From: Symbiodinium sp. CCMP2592
Taxonomy: Eukaryota; Sar; Dinophyceae; Suessiales; Symbiodiniaceae
Assembly (NCBI GenBank): GCA_905221615.1
Contig: CAJNDT010003446.1
Coordinates: 1,706,800-1,770,799, forward strand
Length of the DNA: 64,000 bases
Reading direction: 5' to 3'
Below the pieces are notes generated by a model. It did not search any database and had not been told where the DNA came from. It saw only the letters and a list, made by a program, of their open reading frames with translations. Both the position numbers and the translations under genes were made by a program. This document shows, piece after piece, positions 12,141 to 25,188 of the stretch (the first letter of the stretch is position 1; each line of letters starts with the position of its first letter).

Positions 12141-12173
<33 letters not shown>
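12065..12173. repeat. two (TA)n arrays separated by 40 bases
   Basis: Pure TA runs at about 12075-12104 and 12147-12172, separated by an AT-rich spacer. They are self-complementary and could form cruciforms. Confidence 0.9.
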
Positions 12174-12175
<2 letters not shown>

Positions 12176-12399
12176 GTGTCTTCGGACGCCAACTCTCATT
12201 GATTTGAAGACGTTTCGCCAGCTTACGAAGCCTCCAGCTTGCATGTCGAGCTCAGTTGGCCATCGTTTCTTGACTCCTTGTAGTTCATGCAGGATCTACC
12301 TCGAGTGGCCGCCGGTTCCAGGGTTTGGCAGCTGTTTTTTTCTTGTTCTTGCACCCGATGGCCAGAGTGGCGCACGAAAGCCTCTTCTTATACTGCTGG

Positions 12400-12510
12400 C
12401 AGTGGGGTGGTTGTCAACATTATGGTCCCTTTTGGGGTACCCTAAATATTTGGTGCCGCACTATATTAGGGACCCAAACAGGGACCATAATTTTCACAAC
12501 CACCCAGTGG
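12400..12510. mobile_element. MITE-like element, family H (long imperfect arms)
   Basis: The left arm CAGTGGGGTGGTTGTCAACA, continuing TTATGGTCCC, pairs with the right arm GGGACCATAATTTTCACAAC, continuing CACCCAGTGG. Arms of about 35 bases enclose about 40 bases that hold a second, shorter inverted pair (GGGTACCCTAAATAT and TATATTAGGGACCC). Confidence 0.65.
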
Positions 12511-15500
12511 TAGATGGCCTTTTTGGCGTTTCTGAGACATCCGTGAAGCCACGGCATGGGGCGACGCGTCGCGCGCGCGCCGCTGGTGCCAGTAAGCCAT
12601 CTTCCAACTGTTGCTGTCAACCAGCAGTTTCGTAGTTCTTCGAAGTCCTGCGCCACATGTTGGTACTCGGCTGTAGTTTGTAACTGTAATGGGACCACTC
12701 ATTCTTGAAACGACCCTGCGGACAATTGTCCCCTTTGTGATAATCCTATGGCTTGAATGGTGCGCCTGGACTTCTGATATGATAGCATTAGCCATGCATC
12801 TGCCATGATTCTCTCGGCTCTCGGAGGAGGGGAAGCACGTTCGTTGTCTACTTGTCGTGCAGCCTGCAACTGGGCACAGCCTTTGCGATGGGCCAGGCCC
12901 CTCCAAAGCCCAGTAGCATGCTCGAAAGCATCAGGACAAGAGGCAGTAAGCGTGAAGAAGCAAAAGAAGCAGCATCGTAGACAGGGGTCAGAAGGTCTTT
13001 CCTTGGCCCTTGTGGATGCCCCTTTCTCGCATGGTGCAGTGTGTGCATTCAGCTGCACCGCTGGTTGCAGTATCTGCTGCATGTCTCAATTTCCTGCCAT
13101 GGCCTACGTGGAATGATAGCAAAACAAGATTTGCACAGCAGGTCGTCACCCAACAGATCAAGATGGGAGCTGCCGCCCGTCCGAACTCTTTTGTCCAGCC
13201 CGAGTGCTGCACTCTGAGGCTGTAGACAGGTCACGGGTTAGGGATGGCTAGGCTTCCGGTATCCCTTCACAGCAACGGCCCCAGGATGTGCTAGGCTAGG
13301 AAGAATCGAGTCGCGCGACTCCTGACGGCCCCTGCCGTGATGTTACTTAGGACGTCAATTCTCGCCAGCCGCTGAAGCTCATTACCTTGGATAGATATCA
13401 CTCGGGGCAGCCAATCCGCAACTGCGGCCTGACCGTGTTGAGCCTCAGCAGCAGCAAGATAGGCAGCTTCTTATGTAAGAGTGCGGAACAGCCTGAGAAC
13501 ACATGACACGAGGGGCTTGTCCAAGAGGCATTGTGCCGAGCCGCGGAGCGGAGCCATTGTACATGCATGCGCAGCTCAGGATGTATGCTGCCAAAACCGG
13601 GTCCCTCAAGGTTGTTACAACTTTGATCAACGCAAAGGCCCGAGTCAACGACACTGATGAGCGGGGAGTCTCTTGACTGCAAACCGTCCAAGACCTCCCC
13701 CCTCAGGTACTGGAGTGCTTCAGCCGTAAATATAATTAGACCAGCACAGAGAGACAGGATGAATCTGGATGCAGCAATGGGTGCGCGGAAGTTGGCACAG
13801 TGTTAGCGTAACACATGACATCTCTGGTGAATGAAAGTAGCGACAGAAGCATAGCTGAGACTGCGAGTAATCAATGACCCTTTATCTCACATGCTGAGCA
13901 CATGCTTGTGTTTTCGAAAGATGTGGACTTGATTGAGTCCCAGCTGGACGGATGCCTTCAATATTCTGGAGTATATCGTTTTAGCTTCCTTTCGGTTGGT
14001 GTAGTACATTGTGGGCGACATTGGCTCCTTGATTGAAAACGCGCCAAATTCACCCGCATGTTGCTTCCTGTAAAAGTGGCCGCGTCTCCGATGACGGGCT
14101 GATGCGAAAGTGTTAGCCGTGCTTGTTCATTATGTAGCTATGTAGGCTGGCTCTGTGTTGCCTTTGATTTGAGTGAGAGTCTGTGGAGTTTTTATTTCAG
14201 CTGTCAAGCTCAGGCTGTTATCTCGTGTTTCGGTTCTGGAGCTCCAAGCATTGGCTTAGATGGAACGGATCTCAGGTATCGGCCTTGCATTTCGCAGCCG
14301 CTTCGGGTGATTTCCCGACTTTCCAGGCACCAAGTCAGATGTTGATGGCGAGCAGACCTCCGTTAGCAGGAGTTCGTAGAGCTGTGCCTGGCAGAAGCTT
14401 TCCTTCGGAGCAGGTCCTGTTGGATCACCATGCCTCGCCCTCGACCACGGAAGAAGGCCGAAGTGCGAAACTGCTTGGACAAACTGATCTTCCTTAACTG
14501 GGTCTGCCCGTGTGCAAGGAGACAGTGTCCTCGACTATCTGCCGCAGGAACAGTGTACGGATAGGTACGTGTTTAGACGACATCCCAAAGTGTGTATCAG
14601 CGATAACTCTTGTTTGAGGCCGACATGCTGCAAAGCCTGTCGTCTTTGCCAGTCGCAGACTGTAGAGATGATGCAGGGTCTAGAAGTAAAGCCGATAGTG
14701 CGTGTATGTCTCAATGCATTCCCTGCCAAGCAGCCCTCGAGTTTGTGTCAAGATCTTCAATCCGGGTCCCTGCCTGAGAGGACGTGAGAAGCGATTCGAC
14801 ACTTTTGCGCAAGTTTGTCCAGTCGATACCAGCTGGCGACGAGGACGGGGAGAACAGGAAGAAATTCTCAAAAGTTGAAGTTCCTCTGTGCAACCCTAAA
14901 CCCACGAGATAGAGCATTTGGCAGCAGCATCTGGATGCGGACTACCAGGATGATTGTGACGTTGCGCACGAGGCGAAGAAGGGCAGACGTAACTTTGGAT
15001 GGTATTAAGAGCTTGTCGGCGTCATTGCTCCTTTGGGTGCCAGACAGACCCGACGCCTGCCAGTCTAAGTGCCAAGACCCGAACAGAATGCGCACCTGAG
15101 ACTAAGGTCCGAAGCATTGATTGCCTTTCATGGACTTATCCAAACCCGATGCATTGGCCATTACCTGTGTTTCACTCGCCAACTCCTCCGTTCTTTTCGC
15201 GCCGGAACATCTGGTGCTGTCGGTCAGGCAGCTGGACTGCATGGTTTTGGCAATTGAAAAGCGTAGGTCGAAGGAAGCGCATTGCATCCTTACAGGCGAA
15301 CCTGCCTGCATAGCAATGGACTTCTCGGCAGCTCTTGAGCGCGAGATGCAGATACTGTTGTTGTATGCTGCAGCAAACTTTCGTTAGAAGTCATGTGTGT
15401 AGACTCTCGCCCCAAATCGTGCAAGCGCCGAATACGGCTACGGTTACTGGTAGAGCCAATCAGATGGGCAGTATGATGACAAGCAAGAGCTGCCAGCTTC

Positions 15501-18500
15501 ATGTGAGCAGATGGTGATTATGTGATGCAGTACTTCGAACTGCAACTTAGCTCAAAACAGCGCTGAAACCCGCGGAAAGCATTTGGAAAAGTGCGTGCTC
15601 TGGCAGTGCAGGTCTGACCGTTTGATGCCATCAGGAATCAGACGTAAGTCATCTGAGTCCATAGAGTAGAGGCGCCAAGCTCAAACCGGTGGCAACTGGG
15701 CCTTTGTGCAACGCAAGTGCCGCCTCCTTGCAAGGTTGTAAAATTATGCCAAGTCGTGGGAGTGTTCCCTGGAGCGCGGATGAACGACGGCACTGAGGCA
15801 ACTTGCATCAGTGCAGGTGGCTGTTCACGACGCTTTTCATACGGCACACTGGCGATTGGATCGTTTAAGGATGCCGGAATTCGACATTGTTCCGCCATAC
15901 CTCGAGACCTGAGTTTGCTTGGATTGGCTGCTATCACTCCGTGGACCCTGTGTACCATAGTTCGATGCCGCTCCAACTCTCTCCTTGCTTTGGGTAGATT
16001 AGCCTCGAAATGCCTTGAAGCAGTTTCCCCGACTGTGCACCGACACGGAGGAGGAGCTTGATGTCGACGTTGAGATGTTGAACTGGGAGGACTGTGCTTC
16101 ACCTGTGCGATGTGCTTGGATGAAGACAAGCATGGGGACTAGCTTGCGGGCCTGTTTTGAAGCTTTGTTGGACAAGACTTATAGAGATAGCGAAGCGACG
16201 GGAAACGGCTCAAGTGAGTTTCGCGTGTGGCATCTGCAGTCGACAACCTTTGATTCGCGAATTTCCGGGAATCCTTGCATAATTTTGTCAGGCACATGCT
16301 CCCCGCCCTGCTGTTCTGATACTTCCATTTTGCCCGATGTCGAACTCCGCCTGCTTTGGGCGAGTGGGTAGAGGTGGGTTTGAGTCTGTTCAATCCTGCC
16401 TGACCCACAAACCTTTCCTCCTTCCCCTTTGAGTGCTTTAGGTTTGTCCTCATGCCCTTTCCTGCGGATACTGGTGGCGTTCTTCGTCGTGTGGTGGGGC
16501 TCCATTTACGAGGATCGTGAGCCCAACCAGTATCTCTGTGGTTGTTGCTATACGGACCCCACAAACAAAGATTTCAACTCCAAGGCGCCCTTGCCTGCCG
16601 ACCATGCAGGTCTGTGAGTCTACAAACATACGTTCTGAAAGTGATGCGCAACCTTCGCGTATACTGTATGTGAACGATCGTTCAGACTAGAGTGACTAGA
16701 GGGCTTACGATCTGAATGTCTGAGAAACCTCAGTCACCAGGATGGCGACCACGAAGAACCGGATCCGTGACACTTTGAACCCCAACGTGGCGAATCCCTT
16801 GTTAGGGTAGGCATGTAGGGTGACCCCGGCGTGGCGGGCTACGGGGTGTCAACTGGATGTCAATGTCACTTCATTACGCCCCCTGGGTTGATCTGGGTTG
16901 CCTGTGGATATGCGTAAGTGCTGAAGTGCAGAATCCGTGAAATTCAACTACACAGACCATGGAGCACAGAAGCTGCTTGCGCAATGAGAGGGGGACACTA
17001 TAGAGGCCGTAGCACGGAGCGGCTGTCGAGGACTGCGCGCAGAACCTCACACTTCGAGTCGAGAAGACCTGGCGACAACTGTATTCGCAGAGTCTTGGTC
17101 TTGAAGGCAAGCACAAGTGATCTGTTCACAACCGAGTCGCCCATTCTTCCAGCATCACTTCCTCCCATCCCAAATGCTGCAGTTGCCGACGAACGCCTTC
17201 ACAACGTAAAGTCGTAAAGTTTCGCCAAGGAAGTACCGGAGCATCCTCGACCTGGTGGGAAAGAAGGCTTGGCAAGATGGCTCAAATGCACTCTTCCATT
17301 AGTTTACTATAGTACTTTATGTCAAAAGTGTACTGCGCTGTACAGTATTTGTACTTCAACCGAGCAGATTGCAATTACTATGATATGAGATTGTGTAAGA
17401 TAGTTGTGTATGATACCTCGAGTGTTTGGTGATGGTATGATGGGAGTGGGCCGAGGCTGCGTGGCTCTCAAAATCTCTCCCTGCCATCCCTGCCAGGCAG
17501 ACCACTCTGTGCTTCGCTTGCTGCAAATCTCCCAACAGCACATCGAGAGCCAGCCTCTTCCTCGGTGATTCCTTGAGGATGGAGCCCTCTGAACTGTGCA
17601 ACCCTCAGCTAAGCCGCGAGGACCATATTGTCTTCGTCAGAGGCTCGCATGTACATAGGTATCCCAAGACTTTCAGAGTTGGCGTCATGCTGGTTGTGTT
17701 CGATTCTGTTGGGGGTTGCTCGCTTTCTTTGCTGAAGGTCTTGTTTCTAGCGCTGCCTATGCTCCCTGCGCACATCGGGAGAATGTTGTTGGCCTTCACT
17801 TCCAAGGTGAGGAGATCAGCTTAGAGTTGTGCCCAAACTCAGCCGGTATACTAGACCAGTATGCTACACTATAGCATATGACATGCTAGACATGTTATAC
17901 CCGCCATCTACACGCAAGGCTCGACCGCGTGCGCCATGAGAGAGAACTCCTCAAAGAGGCGGGCAAAGGGTTTAGGGCCAGTGTTTAGGGAAGTTTAGGG
18001 GTTCGACGAGGGTCTTTCGGTGCGAAGAACTGTTTCCGTGGGCTCGATGGTTTAGCGCGAAAGACGGACACGAACAGTTCAGGAAGATGGATCTCTGATG
18101 TGCCGTTCCGTCGCCACGTCCAAACTTGGTCGCAAAGCCATCGGTAATTATATGTAACTGTCGAACCACACAAGCGCACATCTCTACCACGAGGTGGTTG
18201 AGAGGAGAGCGCAGCAGCCCATGCCCTTCCCGATGCCCATGAAGGCGCGAGTTTCCAGACTTGCCGCGATCCTTACCTCGGAAGGAAATGAACCCTTGCG
18301 CACGGGGTATTTGCATGTCACGCACGGTTTGGCTTCACCGCTTGTATCTGATACTTCAGGACCCCAACACCGGCATAACCATGCCGCAAGGTCGCCAGGC
18401 AGCATAGTGGCGGCATCCCGACGAAGGTAGTTTCACATGGTGAGGTTGAGATGCTTGACTGGAGTGCTGTCAGGATTAACACCCATTATTTTCTTATTAT

Positions 18501-18580
18501 TATCATTATTCTGCTTGTAGAATCCCAATTCCCGACAGCGTCTGATCTGCTTTTGACCCGAACCAAGGCTTGCCGGGCAA
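12511..18580. other. 6-kb stretch without a supportable gene
   Basis: No frame shows a domain. TACTAT-rich AT sequence occurs around 17300-17400. Three spaced TTTAGGG-type motifs lie at 17967-18000. One short frame near 16045 reads TEEELDVDVEMLNWEDCA but has no convincing exon borders. The gap may be intronic or intergenic. Confidence 0.45.
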
Positions 18581-18935
18581 GCCAATATACTATATTATAC
18601 TATTGTAAGATACCATAAACATACGATACTTTACTAAAGTATACACAAATAATCTGAAATATATCAAAGTATACTAACATAATCAAAACGAACCAAGGCT
18701 TGCCTGGACTACCCTTCAACCCTGCGGCAGCTGGCCCGGGCCCCTTTTCTTGGAGGAAATTCTGAGAACGCGAAACGCAAGAAGGGCGTAGGTTTCCTTT
18801 AAAGGGCTCCTATAAACGGATCTGTAAGGGTTCCTTTACAGGGATACTATAAGGGTATAAAGGCATCTATAAGACTATAAGGGTTCCTTTAAAGGGATCC
18901 TACGAGGGTTTTTTTTTAGGGATCTATAAGGGGTC
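18580..18935. repeat. AT-rich TACTATA tract and degenerate AAGGGTTCCTTTA repeats
   Basis: Positions 18584-18690 are dominated by TACTA/TATAC words. Positions 18790-18935 contain several diverged copies of TATAAGGGTTCCTTTAAAGG, which includes the palindrome CCTTTAAAGG. This abuts the element at 18936. Confidence 0.6.
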
Positions 18936-19051
18936 CTTTGCTGTCTGGTGCTTAGAGGGAATGGGGGAATGGATCCCTATGATAGTCCTTTTAGGTCCCC
19001 TATATCCAATGGCCCATTCCCCCATTCCCTACTAAGAACCAGACAGGAAAG
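18936..19051. mobile_element. MITE-like element, family G
   Basis: The left arm CTTTGCTGTCTGGTGCTTAG, continuing AGGGAATGGGGGAATGG, pairs with the right arm CCATTCCCCCATTCCCTACT, continuing AAGAACCAGACAGGAAAG. Arms of 37-38 bases have about three mismatches and flank about 40 bases. It is one of the best preserved inverted repeats in the window. Confidence 0.75.
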
Positions 19052-21000
19052 CACTGTGTCGGTTCCGCGGGCTTGAAACGCTGATTAAAGCCATCGCAGG
19101 CAGTCTTTGTGAACTGATTTTGGGTCGGGTTTGCAGAGCGAGGTGTTGAAGCTGGTAAACTCGTAAACATATTCGGCTCACTCAGGATTTGCTCACCCAA
19201 TGGCCTTTCCTGGAATGGTGCCAGATGCCGCGGGCTTCAGCTCTTCTGTCACTATGACGGTGTTTTCCTCGTGTTGCGTCGCATCATCTGTTGTGTTGCT
19301 GTTTGTCTTCATGTGCGTGTGTGTAGTTGTGTCTGTGTGTTGTGCATGCCAGTTCGAGCGTCCGTTGACGAATTGAAAAAGTCTAGAGGGGCTCCTGAAG
19401 CCGATGTAGTTGCTTCGCGATATACGCTTAGTCTCACGTGTGCTTGCTTCACACGCCACCGAAGCATCTACGGTCATGGTTCTATTCGTGGAGACAGCTC
19501 CTGTGCGGGGCCATGGTTAAATTTCATCTTGGGGAGGATAGGGGGGGTTCACGCGGTTCCGGGGCAGTTAAGCTTTCTTCTTGATCCTTGCACAAGTTGG
19601 CGCGAGGTTTCTTACGAAAGGCTTCGCACCCTGGCCCCTGCTTCTGGTGTGAAGCCTTGGCGGAAGCGGGATCGTAAAACTTCCCAGAATTTTTGGTTGT
19701 TGGGAGTTGTCGCTCGGGGGTGCTTTCGGTAGCCTTGTCCTGGCTGCGCATTCACCCACCCACCCACCCACCCACCCACTGACCAGAATTGACCCACGCA
19801 GCGATTCGTGAAGCAGGGGTGAGCGGGAGGAACACATTTTCTGCATATTTCATCTGCTTCGAGGCATGGCAGGACCTCATGCTATGAGGTTAGAGTGGTC
19901 AGAGCCTCCAAGTTCTGTCCGATTCCCTTCTTAGATCGCAGACAATTTCAGACTTGGGCCTCAGATGTTGTTTGTGTTGTTAGATGCGGCCCGAAGCATG
20001 CAGCGATTGTACACGCTTCGCAGGACCAAGTAAGACCGCAGGCCGTGGCTTCACAAGTCATGCAGTACAGAACTTGAGCTGGAGCTGTATGGCTGTACGC
20101 TTCTTTCCCAGCTCGTGATGAAGGGCATTTCTCACGATCAATAAACCCAGGTCACCACCAAACCATGTGGAGCAGCGCGCAAGCTTATCTGGCAAGCTTC
20201 GCCTGTGATGGGCCCACGATGGCCAACGTACAAATTCGCGTTTGATGGTCGCGCATCAGGACATTGTCGGCAAATTGTCGTCCCCAACCACGAAGAAAAG
20301 GCACAACGCTGGCGTCTGATAGGGGACTGCTGCAGGAGCACAGCACACCACATAACAAATGCACCCCTCAACAAAACACATGTCTACATCGGCAAACACA
20401 AACAAACATCTCTCACACACACACACAGCATGGTCTCCCTGAGTAAAGTCTCAGTAAAGTTCTGCCGAAGGAAATCGTTGCAACACAGTCTTCCACTCGC
20501 GCTCGACATGCGTCAAGCCGACCTGACCCGACAGAATCTGTTTTGTACCGGTATTTCTTGCTCTCAATGCCAGTTGAAACGATCCCCCTCTGAGGCTATA
20601 TAGGGGTGTTAGCTAGTCGCGCTCGCCGATGGAAGTGCTCGATCGAGCAGGGTCATAGCTCGGATCGTCGCATCCCCTAACATAGCACAGCGCGATCTCT
20701 TCTTGTCCAGGCCGGCACCGCACCAGGCGCAGAGGCTCCAAAGCCTCCAGCAAAGCGTATAGCGGGGCCCCGAGCAGCATGAAGCATGTTGAGTCGCCGC
20801 GCAGAGTTCCGTGGTCATGTCCGTGGACTGTGCCTGAGCTGGCATAGATCGACGACAGTGTGGCTGCAGAGTGGTCATGTTTGGTAGATAGGACATGTCA
20901 ACTGAAGGCAGAATCGGCTCATGCCGATCCAGGAAGCAGGGCTACAGGTAGCTTTCGAGCTCGTTTGCACGATCCTGCCATGATTCTTTTCTGCTGCCAG
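19052..21000. other. stretch without a supportable gene
   Basis: Holds a (CACC)n/(CCCA)n tract at about 19752-19780 and a short (CA)n tract near 20414-20427. No frame has recognisable protein features. The 5' exons of the PDZ-like gene may lie here. Confidence 0.5.
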
Positions 21001-21672
21001 CTGGGGGACAGCTCCAAGTATGAAGCCGGATCTATTCAAGTTGACAGATCCAGCCAGAGCCCGCGCGTGGACGGATATTGGTTCAATGCAGCTCCTGAGA
21101 CTGAGGAGAGCATCTCCAATTCACCTGGACAGCTGCGCAATGCTGACTCAGCAACGGAAGGGGAGTTGGAAACTTCTGAGGCCCAAGCATCTGTGCCTCT
21201 GCCATCGGAGAGCACGGCGGATCGCGTGCAGCCCGCCGCAAGGAAAAGAGTGAAGCTGACGTTCCATCGGCCACACGGCTTGCCACACTCAGTCTACTTC
21301 CATTCAAGGCCCTTATGCCTTCGTTTCTCCGAGAAACCCCCTCTGACCGTGACAGATGTTGGCGTGGACTTTGCCGAAGGTGCCAGGGTCCATCGTGGGG
21401 AGATCCTAACGCACGTGAACGATGTGCAAGTGGCGGCAAACGTTTTGGATGCTGCAGCTGCGGTCCGAGCTGCAGTCAGCAAGCTGCCACAAAGGGAACG
21501 ACAGAATGCAGCGGCTCGTGCTAAGAATGTAGCGCAGTTCGAGCCACGAGCCCGTTCAAGCCCACCATGGTCTCACGCAAAGCCTGCTGTCGCACAGCAG
21601 AACCTGGTGACACAGCGGGCAGGGCCCAGGATCACATGCATAGAAGCAAAGATGGCTGCAAACTTTGCTTGA
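21001..21672 (+). CDS. PDZ-like domain protein, 3' terminal exon
   Basis: The frame is open from an acceptor-like CTGCTGCCAG ending at 21000 to a TGA at 21670-21672 and encodes about 223 residues. The first third is Ser/Glu-rich and probably disordered. About 21247-21490 encodes a PDZ-like fold: the carboxylate-loop equivalent PLCLRFSEKPPLTVTDV, then GARVHRGEILTHVNDVQV, the usual PDZ strand with Gly before the Ile/Leu core and an Asn-Asp turn. PDZ domains bind C-terminal peptides; the partner is unknown. The tail is basic and low-complexity. There is no ATG at the acceptor (one lies at 20980, just upstream), so upstream exons are likely but not found. Confidence 0.6.
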   Translation: MGDSSKYEAGSIQVDRSSQSPRVDGYWFNAAPETEESISNSPGQLRNADSATEGELETSEAQASVPLPSESTADRVQPAARKRVKLTFHRPHGLPHSVYFHSRPLCLRFSEKPPLTVTDVGVDFAEGARVHRGEILTHVNDVQVAANVLDAAAAVRAAVSKLPQRERQNAAARAKNVAQFEPRARSSPPWSHAKPAVAQQNLVTQRAGPRITCIEAKMAANFA

Positions 21673-23710
21673 CCAACAACCCGGAGGGCATAATGCTTGC
21701 GATAAGCTGTCTTGCATGGGCTTTTTCCATCGAACATCGGTAGGTGTGAATCAGACTAGTCAGCTAAGCTGACTCCGAAGTCTTTGTAAATAGCTTGTTT
21801 CATAGTTTGAGGCTTCTGCATTCTCATGCATTTTTCTTCCATGCTGTCGTGAACGACTACAGTCTGGATTAAGTGTAAAGGCTGGTAATGCGCGAGACTC
21901 GTCTTGCAGACAAGAAGCGGTGATTGCAGGCAAATACAAGATCATCACCGTCAGGACCTAGAACCAAAGTAGTGGCGAAAGCGCACAGAGTTCCAATGGG
22001 CTGGAATTCCGCCATGTCCAGTTGCTGACCTGAAGAGACTAACACTATTGTCCCGAAGCCATGTATGCCTGTCAGCGCAAAGCAAGGTAGAGTGCTGTAG
22101 ACAGGACAGGCGCTACACGAACACTAGTCAGAACAGTAGAACCAGCAAAGGGAGCTGAAAACAGTCTCCTAAACCCTAAACCCCGTCAAGCACCTCCTTC
22201 GATGGCGCGCCTCGCGGTCCTTGCACAGTGCGCAGCCTTCATCTTCTTTCTGAGCTTCAAGCCCTCGGAGCCTCACCTGTCGGCATATCTGCAGGACTGG
22301 CACTGCCTAGGACCTATCTAGGAGAGAGGCAAAGGGAACTAAGGGAACAGGCCCAGCAAGAAGATGCATAAGGCAAGCAATGTAGGAATCTCTCAGACTT
22401 GCCATTGTGCAGTGTTCGAGCCGCATCCAGCCCCCTCAAGGACGTGAAGCACCTCACGAAGCACGAGCGTGACGCAGAGGCCCCTTTAGGTTGACTTCGT
22501 CAGTGTTGTCGTTTCTCTTATCATGTCTCCGGTATGTGCGCTACTAGAGCCGCAGCCACTGCAACGGCTTTTATGGTCTTTTTGCTGCCATGACTCTCGC
22601 AATCGGAAGATGCCGCCCGTGCGTGTGGATTGGGTAAGCGCAACCACAACAAGCTCCAGCCCAAATTTAAGTGTATATCAGGCGCGACAGTGTATATCAG
22701 GCGCTTGTTGTAGAGTAACTTCTACCTATGGTGACATCATCAGAGGCCTGAGCAAGAACAGCACTTGTAATTTACGGGAGTATGATGGGCCACGGTTCCA
22801 GCCTACGTTGGGATCAGCCGTTAAATTTGGCATGCACAGGGTTGCCTGCGACCCCCCCTTCCCCGGCAAAGCGCGAGTCTTGATAAGACAGATCTTTCCT
22901 CGCCTCCACCGACAACAAACACCTCATTAGAAAGGTGCTGCTGACACGGCCTGCTCGATGCAACAAACCTGAGTTACCGCGAGACCGGAAGGGATGTCCG
23001 AATCGAGGAATACACCTTTGGGGAACTTAGGACGACAGACTGGTTTGGTATCGAGTCGCGCATGTTCTGCCCCACAACCAAGAAAAGACAGGCATCGCAC
23101 ATACCCCAACGCCTGCAGAAGTGCACTACTCGCAGCATCTCAACTTCGCGATTGCACCCCCCCTGCGTGTGTCTTGTTAGATGCAGATTTGGGGCTTTCA
23201 ACCGGCCTCGGTCACCGTCGTTTTTCAGTTAATTAGTGCCTTGAATTTTTCTATCCTTCGCAGAGACGAGCCGAGCTGGAACAGCACAAAGTCGAGACAG
23301 AGCCTGGACGAGATCGCAGCCGTTTCTTTTTTGGTTGTGTCTCTGTGTAGCTGCTTGGATCTGTGTCGCAGAGAGCTCACAGCGGGAGGTCTATACAGTC
23401 TACACTTATGGATCGCTCATCGTCGTTTGCTTCTGTGCCGCTGGACGATGCACTTTACAGCCTTTTTGCAATGGTTCGTCAAGCATGTTTGGATGACCCC
23501 GGCAAGATGGGTTCCCGTACAAGCATTATTGTACAGGCGGCATGTTCGCTTATCTGAGGCGGCGGCGAAGCTGATAAGCCTAAGGAAGGCTACATCACGC
23601 TTCTCAGACAAGGCAGAGAGCCTCAAACCAGCTTTAATCAAGTATCGATCGGATTGATCCTTGTTTCCCTGCATTGCTTGATGCGGCATTGAGCATGGCC
23701 TGTTTGGCAG
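21673..23710. other. stretch without a supportable gene
   Basis: Contains a telomere-like CCTAAACCCTAAACCCC at about 22169 and a 16-base direct repeat (AGTGTATATCAGGCGC) at 22670-22685 and 22689-22704. No frame carries a domain. N-terminal exons of the SLC19-like gene should lie here if it is complete. Confidence 0.5.
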
Positions 23711-25188
23711 GCCCTTATCCTGCTGGGCTGCAGTGGTCGCCTTGCAACCCGATTCTTGCTTCTTTTCGGTTGCTTGACTTGCAAGTCGCTCGTGAAAATG
23801 AGCTTACTGCTGAACTCACCTTTCCTTAGGGGTACTTAGAAATAGTTTTTAATTTTTGGTTATTTTAATCCCTAGAAGACAGCTAAAATTGTAATTTTTG
23901 CTAGGGTTCTAAGTTCAGTATAGTTTCCCTAATGCAGCCGCTTCATCAGGAGACTCATTGTTCTCTATGCAGCTGATGCAGATGGCCTTTGCGGTGGGCC
24001 TGGTCGGGGAACTGGCATTCTATGCGTACTGCTTGAAAGTGCTCCCGGGAGAGAGCCAGCGACTGACAGCTGTTTGCCAAGCATCCTACTTGGTCTCGCA
24101 CACACTTGCGGGTTTCTGCGGCGACTGGCTTCTACTGGCTACGAGCATAGGCTTGGTCGGCTTGTTTTGGATCTCAGCTCTTTCGGTTGTGCTTGCTTTG
24201 TTGATTGCCCTAACATTGCACGACGCTGAGCCGGACACGGGTGACGAGTTGCCGGAGGCTAGGGTGCTCCTGGTTTCTGCTTACAGAAGTCGGAACTTCT
24301 GGCTTTCCGCCCTATGGTGGACATGCAGTTATCCACTGTACCAAGTGGTTTACGGCTACGAATCGTCTCTATATGCTGATAATATTCGTGGCCCAGATGC
24401 CCGTCAGGGATTATCTTGCTGTTTGGTCATTTGCAGCAGCACCTCCCTTGGTTCGTGACAGCCCCCTTCCCTCCAAGGACCACAATGGCACAATCTTTGC
24501 CGTGGGGCTGCTCGCTGGTGCGGCATGCTCCTCCTTCCTGACCTGCCAAGAAGTTGACACTTCGCTACGCCCAGCGACATAGAACCTAGGACCCGATGCT
24601 CCGACCGGAGCATGGGGAGCACACTAATTAGATTTAAAAGCAAGGCAAGTGCTGCAGCACCGTAGTTGGTTGCTCTTTGCAGGAGTATGTAGACCTGTGC
24701 CAGTCTTACTGGAAATAATGAGGACCCGCGCCGGAGTATGTAAGGAGGGGATGTCGGATGTCCTGATATGTCGCTCGTGGCAGCGAAGCCTCCGCATCTG
24801 TGCAATTGAGGAAAGGATTTGCTCGCGCATCCCTCTCGTCACATTCTTGTTGCAGAGCTTCCTTCTGGCGAGCATGGCTGCAATCATGGCTTGGACATCA
24901 ACTGTGGAGTGGTCGCTGGGCGTGTCCTTCACTGTATTCTTCATGTCCTGGAGCTTTGCGAATACCCTTTTCTATGGCGAGACGCGTCGTGCCGTGGATC
25001 GCGCGAGCGCCGACCGCGGCCTTTGTGGTGAGCATGGAGAAGCTGTGTCGGGGCAAGTAGTCTCGGCTGTTTTCTTGCTGAATTCGGCAGCTGGGGCTCT
25101 GCTGAACGGGCTCATCTCATTCGTGCTATTCAACGTGCTGGGAAAGACGACCGAGTCCGTGTTCAAACTGCTCCTTGACTTGCCTTAG
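23711..25188 (+). CDS. SLC19-like (reduced folate/thiamine carrier family) membrane transporter, partial multi-exon
   Basis: Recognisable coding blocks are 23711-23768 (ALILLGCSGRLATRFLLLFG, one membrane span), 23973 to about 24410, 24478 to about 24560, and 24856-25188 with a TAG stop. The second block matches the SLC19 pattern in which QMAFAVGLVGELAFYAYCLK is followed by a Gln-Arg-Leu-Thr loop and SYLVSHTLAGFCGD; it then runs through two further spans into LWWTCSYPLYQVVYGYE, where this family has a conserved Trp/Tyr-rich helix. The third begins DHNGTIFAVGLLAGA and the fourth holds three hydrophobic spans (SFLLASMAAIMAW, SLGVSFTVFFMSW, SAVFLLNSAAGALLNGLIS). SLC19 carriers import folates or thiamine across membranes; which substrate applies cannot be read here. 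Block 2-3 and 3-4 junctions are not resolved and the N-terminal spans are missing upstream, so this is an incomplete model. Confidence 0.6.

Noticed and set aside
14183-14497. Possible ankyrin repeat (ALHFAAASGD)
   Set aside because: Only one partial motif with no following repeat helix; this is likely chance.
16045-18480. Similar peptides VEMLNWEDCA (near 16060) and VEMLDWSAV (near 18445) as a repeated exon
   Set aside because: The similarity covers only about 20 bases and does not extend on either side.
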